DNA from: Gnetum montanum | Taxonomy: Eukaryota > Streptophyta > Gnetopsida > Gnetales > Gnetaceae | Length of the DNA: 64,000 nucleotides | Assembly (NCBI GenBank): GCA_015680685.1 | Contig: MNCI01002041.1 | Coordinates: 624,887 to 688,886, forward strand | Reading direction: 5' to 3' | Part shown: positions 57,861-64,000 of the stretch, piece by piece | Layout of the letters: each line of letters begins with the position of its first letter | Position numbering within the stretch: the stretch's first letter is position 1 | The notes under the pieces: model-generated | The model's input: only the letters and a program-made list of their open reading frames with translations | What the model was told of the DNA's origin: nothing | Database searches by the model: none | Translations under genes and position numbers: made by a program

Positions 57861-59404
57861 CAACACACATAGTTCTACGAACAAGCAAGCAACAATATTT
57901 CCAACTCCACACCATCTACCCATATCTTGTGGGCAGGGCAAGGGTACTACAATACCAAAATGGGTTTCCTATCAATAGAGGCCTTTGGAACATTTGTAGC
58001 ATCACTGCCCTCTAACATTTTACTGATCTTCCAGAAACATTCTTGGGCATTTTGCTGACCTTCTAGGGCTCTTGCCATGGTTGCCAATACTACTAGCCCC
58101 AGGCCACACTAGCAATATTACCAACCTTAGGTATTTCATTATTGCTTGGAGCTCTCATCGTCAGCACAACCCTTTTGAGTAGTCATAGAATTAGGGCCCT
58201 TGTCACCTTGTTGACTCTATTAGGCTCTTGCCATTACTCGGGCACTTGCCACCAATGTGGCTACTAGAGCTTTTGCAGCCTTCTCACTTCAGCACCTACA
58301 CTGGTTTTCTTGCACTAGCTCTTCACGGTCTTGTAACTGGTCTAGCTATTACAACATTTGCAACACACCCACATCTAGCAATTTACTTTCATCTCATGTT
58401 GTGTGGTTTTTTTTATTATTTTCTCTGCATTATGTTTGTAGGATGAAGCCCTAGAGGTAGTCATGCAAAGACACATCTCATTTCAAAGGTAAGTTACCAC
58501 ATTTCTCTAATGTGCATGATTGGACTAGCCATGCCACTTAGAGTGCACATCCCTAGCTATAGCCTACTTGCATTTATCCCTATACCTTTCTTTTCCTTAC
58601 CTTCCCCTACATCATCAAGCTTGCAAACCCCTTTGATGCACATGGCAGCCTCTTTATGTCAACTGCAGAACCCATAGTGGATGTAACGCAAATCATCCCA
58701 TGGGAAGTTTTTGTGGGTTGATCAAAGCCTAAGCAGATGTAACATAACTCATCTTAGGGAGGAAACACCTTTTCTACAAATGCAACATGATTGCACTAAG
58801 ATAAAGCCCGTTAGGTGGCATGCAATCCACCTAATGAAAAGCATCCTGCAACTAGCATTTCATAATGTGCAGAAACTAAAGAAAGTTCACCTCATAGTCA
58901 AAAAAAGCAAAAAATGCAAGAAAAAAGAAGAACAAAGAAGAATGGGGCAAAAAATATCCCCAAGAAAAACCATCAGAACTCTAATTTTGCAATCGAACCA
59001 ATCTTAAATCTGCATCGACCTTCTCATAAGCACTTTGACAAGGGGTTGCAATTTCAAGGGCAAGCCATTTTGGTGCCATGGATGCTGACTCTCTCACAAG
59101 CATTCCAATGAGAGGTCACTATTTTCATGACAAGCCACCTTGGTGCCATAATCATTATCAGTTATGGTGACTCGGCATTTTGCAATATTACACTGTTTTC
59201 ATTTCATTTCCTTGTTATCCCCTAGCACATTCCCTACATCATTTATCCCCAGCATACCATTATCCTTAGCACTCTTGAACATGGTGAAGTGACCTTCGGT
59301 TAGATATTGATAAGTAATGTTGGTGCCAATCCTGTTGTGGTGTTTTGCGTTCATTGTCAACATCTCTCAAGCCACTCCTCCAGATATCAACAAAGAGGGG
59401 CCAA

Positions 59405-61365
59405 TGAAATACCACCAAATTTGGGCTCCTAGGTCTCGACTGCAAATTTTTCTAAGTGTTAAAACTTATCAAATTTTTTCTAAGTGCTGAGACTACACCC
59501 CCCTCTTCTCCCCTCACCCCTGCCCCTCCCACTACTGGTAGTATGCTCCAAAGCATAGTCAATGTTGTTGGCATAGACAACCTAGATTTGTAAATTTTCC
59601 TAAGTGTTGACAACAACTAAAAAATTTTCTAAGTGTCTTGACTACACTCTCCCTACCAAGACTACTCTCTAGAGTGTATTCAGCGTAGTCTACATAGGAA
59701 TGACTAGTTTTGCAAATCCTCCTAAGTGTCAAGCCATAAGTTGTCAAGTTGCTTGTACTGGAAGAAACAGTTTGGCAAATTTTCTAACTTCTGAGGCTAC
59801 GCTTCCTACTATGCTCTAGAGCGTAGTTAGTGTAGTTTGCACAAAGATGTCATTTTTTTGTCAAATTTTTCTAAGTATAATAACTATGCTCCCCCTGTCA
59901 GGACTACATCCCAACGTGTAGTTAGTGTAGTCTGCACAAAGATGTCATTTTTTTGTCAAATTTTTCTAAGTATAATAACTATGCTCTCCCTGTCAGGACT
60001 ACATCCCAAAGTGTAGTTAGTGTAGTCTGCACAAAGATGTCATTTTTTTGTCAAATTTTTCTAAGTATAATAACTATGCTCTCCCTGTCAGGACTACATC
60101 CTAAAGTGTAGTTAGTGTAGTCTACAATAGAACACAATTTTTGCAAAATTTTCCTAACTCCTAAGACTATACTCTAGAGCATAGTTAGCATATTCTGTAC
60201 TAGAACACAATTTTTGCAAAATTTGCCTAACTCTTGGGACTATGCTCTAAATCATAGTTAGTGTAGCCTACCAAAACTACCATCAAAAGCCTCCAGAGCT
60301 CAACACCAGCCTTCATCTCAGCTCCAACATTCTTTCGACAAGCAAGATCAACTTCATTTGCACCCTTCATTTGTCCCAAAATTGTACCTATGCTCGACAC
60401 CACTCAAGAGAGTGGGCAATGTGGTCCCAGAGCGTAGTCTCCAAAATTGCACTTTTGCATTGTTTTTAGGTACATTGTAGTCTATTTGACATTCACATAG
60501 GTAGTTTGGCAATATAGTCACAATTCAGCAGTTTCATAGGGTCCATTAGAGCACACTAGTAGAACACCATTTTCTTCAAGGGGAGCATAGTTGGGGCTAG
60601 CGTAGTCCCAACTACCCCTCTACCATCTAGCATCCGATCCATGACTCACACTAATTCTAGCCCTATAAATACCCTAGTGCTTCATGTTTTAGGTATTAGC
60701 ATTTGAAGCAATCACTTGGCATTCTAGCATTTGGCAAACTCAGATCACACTTGGGATTTTGGGTAGACATCGTTGCACATCACAATAGCACCGTTGCATG
60801 TCGTCCAACATACCACCAACCACCGCAGCTTGTAGGACACTGTGGCAACCAACCTAGCAAGCTCAAACTTTATGGTGGACATTAATTTTCATAGCCTAGA
60901 CACCCTAAGACTGCGACTACACTATGTACTATGTCTATTTATACACCGCGTACCTCCTCACCTTTTCTTTGCAGTTAACTATGCTTCCCCCCTCTCCTTG
61001 TTTGGGGTGGTGTCACTTTCTCTCTCGCTCACATCCTACACATTTTTGGCAGTTTCTTTTGCATTCTATCATTCTATTTGCATTTTTTGTTATTTCTGCA
61101 TATTTTTATGCATTTGCATCCTTGTTTTGCACCATAACCCTTAACTACACTCACCCCCGTGGACATTGTAGATGTTGCAAACATTGTGCAAACCCATGGC
61201 ATTTGTTTTATCGTAACACCTATAAGTCCCATTTTGATCGACAAGACCATTTTGGGCATCCCACCTCCATTTCCAGTAGGCCCTCATACAAATACAAGGT
61301 CAAGGCTATGCAACTATGAACCTCTCAATGTACTGTTCCAGCCACCAACATTTTTGGTTGCTACA
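59405..61365 (+). mobile_element. Element B right LTR
   Basis: 1961 bp, starts TGAAATACCACCAAATTT after CAAAGAGGGGCCAA and ends TTTTTGGTTGCTACA, aligned by eye with the element A LTR ends. TATA box TATAAATA at 60664-60671. It contains the 95-bp tandem repeat below and many GTAGTTAGTGTAGTCT motifs that look like CpG-decayed GCTACGC motifs. Confidence 0.85.
59845..60125 (+). repeat. Three 95-bp tandem units in the element B LTR
   Basis: Each begins AGATGTCATTTTTTTGTC (59845, 59940, 60035), differs by only a few bases and includes CTCCCTGTCAGGACTACATC. The low divergence shows amplification well after the element decayed. Confidence 0.88.
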
Positions 61366-63300
61366 CACATATTTATAGCTGAAAAGAAACACTATGTCGA
61401 TGAGGCCTCATCAATGTAGGATATGATGCATCGACTAGGCTTCATCGACCCAACCAACCAAACTACGACTCATCAAATAGCATGTGATAATCCCAAGAAG
61501 ATAAAAACATTTATCTAATCAAGAATATCAATTAAAGAGCACACATTTCTAGCACTAAGTTCCATGAAAAGCTACTCCTAAATTATCAAGAACTAATCCA
61601 AGCCATTTAGGTGATATTCAAACTTAAAGCTCGAAGTGAAGTATAATCCTTGAAGATCAAGTAACCTATCTCTAAACCAATAAGCCATTAGTAGTAAATA
61701 TCATCTAGTTTTCTGATATTCTCCTTCTTTTTAAAACATCAACAAAAGAATATGGCCTAGAAATCTTTATGATAAGGAAAGTAGAGCAATAAATTTTCTG
61801 AAACATTTTTGTGTCACACGATTAAGTATAATGCAAACTATTCAAAGGATGTTTCAATCAAAATCATGGACACTTTGACATAGATAGAATGATCATGGTC
61901 TTTCTCATATTGTTGTAAGGAATAATATCAAATATTTGCATTCTTTCATAAAAATATAGGTGCTTCTTACTTCATCTCATGCTTGAATATCAAATAGGTG
62001 GGCTAATGATATCTCCAATACATTGAGATCTGCTCTTTTTAGTTCAAAAACAAGGAACTACAACTAATCCAAAAAAAGGGACTACCAATTTGATGCCAAA
62101 GGCTAATGATAGATCATTTAGGAACAAGCATCCTATCTATTTGAAACTTGTATCTCTATACTCAACTAGAAATTTTGTACTTGGAAAATATTAACAAAAA
62201 GGATATGGGAGCCATAAGAGAAACATGCATAATTCACTTTTAAGAAAAGGCAATGCAACAACCATTTATCCAAAACAAAATAATAATCATGATAATAGAG
62301 AATATGCATATATTCATATACCTCATTTCTTACCAAAGAATATAATGAACACAAATCCAAGACTTTGCCATCCTCTTAAATGAAAAGTACCTCTTGAAGT
62401 CTATTTCTTACTCATTTTGGAATATATTTTTGTTTGAGTATTTCTTGGTAGAAGTCTCCAAAGACTCCCCCTACATTGGTGACCTCCAAGATGATGATGG
62501 ATAATGAGGAATAGGCTCCCCCTACACATGTGCAACTCTTCTTGGGTTTTTAAGATCAACTTGTAAGCATTGTAAATCACACAACACTTCAATTGTAGGT
62601 TAACATTAAGATTAAATGTGAATACTAAGATCTCTAATTAGTAATATTGATAGAATATTCCAAAGCTTATCTTATCTAATAAATGGAAAAATATCCCAAA
62701 AGGGCATGAGATTAGAAGCAGATCATCACAAGAAGTTTAGATTAGAAAAGATTGAAACAAGATAAAAACCAAACTAAAAAATATTATAAGACAATAACCC
62801 AAGAAAATCAATACAAGTGCTATACTAAATATTTCCATAAACCAAACACATCAAGCCCACAGTTGAATGTAAGAGATGCTCTAAACAATTATTCCACCAT
62901 AATTCTAATCTAGCTAAGGCACAACACTTTTGGAATATATGATTAACTAACAAGCAAAGAGATAAAGCTTACCTTGACTTACGTTGCATGTTGATGAGAA
63001 GAGAAGATTAATGGAGTTTGAGATGAGATCTCCTATCATGAAGTACCTCCTCATCTTTAGGTTCTTTTTCATTAGATTATGTCAGTGATGTCTCCACTCG
63101 TTTATGTTCTTTATAATAGAACCCTTGATTACTTATTGCATTATTTTAAATTCTCCATTTCCATTCAATTTCAGCTATTGGTGCCTACACAATTTTCTTA
63201 CCAAAGCCTTCTTCACAAGACCAAGCATTAATCTTGTTTTGATCATCATGAGTATAGTTAAGAGTTTTCTTACTATCATAATTTTTACACACAAATAAAG
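61366..63300. other. AT-rich region without recognised gene
   Basis: Starts with a palindrome GATGAGGCCTCATC (61399-61412). From about 61500 it is AT-rich, with short frames only. On the minus strand, TGTAGGGGGAG occurs twice (62525 and 62473 area), a motif common in 3' parts of plant copia elements, and the region adjoins the copia gag remnant. It may therefore be internally deleted copia sequence. Confidence 0.35.
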
Positions 63301-64000
63301 TATTTTCCTTATGATTAAAATTATCAAACCTAACTATTCTTAAGCTTGAATTTTCATGTGTAACTTCCTCTAAATTTTCTGGCTATCTCTTAGGAGTCTC
63401 ATCTTCTTGAACCTTGCTACATTCCTTATTAAAAGAGGTTAGTTGTTGAATCTCGACTTTTATGTCTAAAACCTCTTCTTTCACTTCAACATGGATAGCA
63501 TCTAGCTTATAAATTACAAATTTCTTTACCTTTATAATCAAATGATGTAAAATAAAAATTTCTTCTTTAAATTCACTATACCTTTTGTCACACTTACCTC
63601 CTTATTCAACCATATGAGAGGAATTTTCATCTATAAGCACCATGCATATGAGATGTGAATCTTTGGAAGAATTATATGTTTCTTCTTCACATTACTCACC
63701 ATCATCCCAACTTGTATAAAAATTGGTCTTTTTCAATTCCTCATCATTGGATTTATTCTTTGGTTGTACCTTACTATCACTAGGAAATTCAAAGGCCATA
63801 TGGCCTCTTCCTCCACAAACCCAACATTATATAGAAGAGAAATCTAAGTTATAATTCAATAAATTTTTACCTCTTTCTCTATCTTTGTACAAATTGGGTC
63901 TTTATTGAGATGCCCCCTTGTTTCTTCTTGTTAGCAATTGTTGCAGCTTCCTTGAGAGAAAGGCAATTTCATCTTTGCTGCCCTCATCATGCTCATTGAA
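63300..64000 (-). pseudogene. Ty1/copia gag remnant, minus strand, off the right edge
   Basis: From the window edge the minus strand reads NEHDEGSKDEIAFLSRKLQQ, then a zinc-knuckle-like CWVCGGRGHMAFEFP in which the last Cys is Phe, then TSWDDGE and a Lys/Glu coiled stretch. This order (EIAFL-RK, CCHC, TWDDSD-like) is that of plant copia gag proteins. TAG and TAA stops are present. The N-terminal part lies beyond 64000. Confidence 0.65.

Larger units (their letters stand above)
52611..61365 (+). mobile_element. Element B: decayed, 5'-truncated relative of element A
   Basis: The same order as the right half of element A: TTAAACTAGC-type repeats, RT, two RNase H domains, integrase, repeats, polypurine tract CAAAGAGGGGCCAA, and an LTR (59405-61365) ending GGTTGCTACA. 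The left LTR, gag and protease are missing. Stops are many, and CpG is largely converted (GCTACGC motifs of element A appear as GTAGTCT or GTGTAG). 52611-53540 has no recognised gene and corresponds to part of the PR-RT interval. Confidence 0.85.

Overview
This is nuclear DNA of a land plant with a large, gene-poor, transposon-rich genome. The plant-type Bax inhibitor-1 and NDR1/HIN1-like genes, the spliceosomal introns, and old diverged Tat-like and Athila-like retrotransposons together suggest a gymnosperm, possibly a conifer, but that is an inference. Only one gene looks intact: an intronless NDR1/HIN1-like (LEA-2) membrane protein on the minus strand at 38659-39405.

Layout. 1-200 is the end of an Athila-like LTR. 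201-8844 and 27423-36690 are a broken-up array of the 3' half of a Bax inhibitor-1 (BI-1) gene. It holds at least seven copies of the last three exons (called X, Y and Z here), a separate tandem array of exon Z plus 3' UTR (3840-5935) and a tandem array of the exon X end plus intron (31897-34700). All copies are pseudogenes. A 18.6-kb Tat-lineage Ty3/gypsy element ('element A', 8845-27422, target duplication GGTTA) interrupts the array, and a reverse-oriented solo LTR (30938-31896) interrupts it again. A segment found at 2588-3716 recurs at 36690-38513, and part of it at 5990-6605. From 40.9 kb on, a LINE reverse-transcriptase fragment is split by a deleted Athila-like element ('E1', 41303-48263, target duplication ACGTT). 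It is followed by a reverse, 5'-truncated Athila-like element ('E2', 48743-52610), a 5'-truncated and heavily decayed relative of element A ('element B', 52611-61365), and a minus-strand Ty1/copia gag remnant running off the right edge.

Main discovery candidate. Between the protease and reverse transcriptase of element A is a 5.1-kb block carrying, on the opposite strand, a multi-exon gene (about 20404 down to 16421). Five of its introns have GT/AG borders and join neighbouring exons in matching phase. One exon resembles an FCP1-type phosphatase domain. Antisense extra ORFs are known from Tat-lineage elements, but a spliced multi-exon antisense gene in the PR-RT interval is unusual. Repeats built around TAAACTAGC sit at each module border of element A, and two corresponding clusters occur in element B.

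Decay. In-frame stops in the antisense gene are almost all TAG, and broken splice acceptors in the BI-1 copies are repeatedly CAG to CAA. This fits deamination at methylated CHG sites. Three single-N gaps in element A (11666, 14129, 14404) sit at unmerged or inverted overlaps and mark assembly faults.
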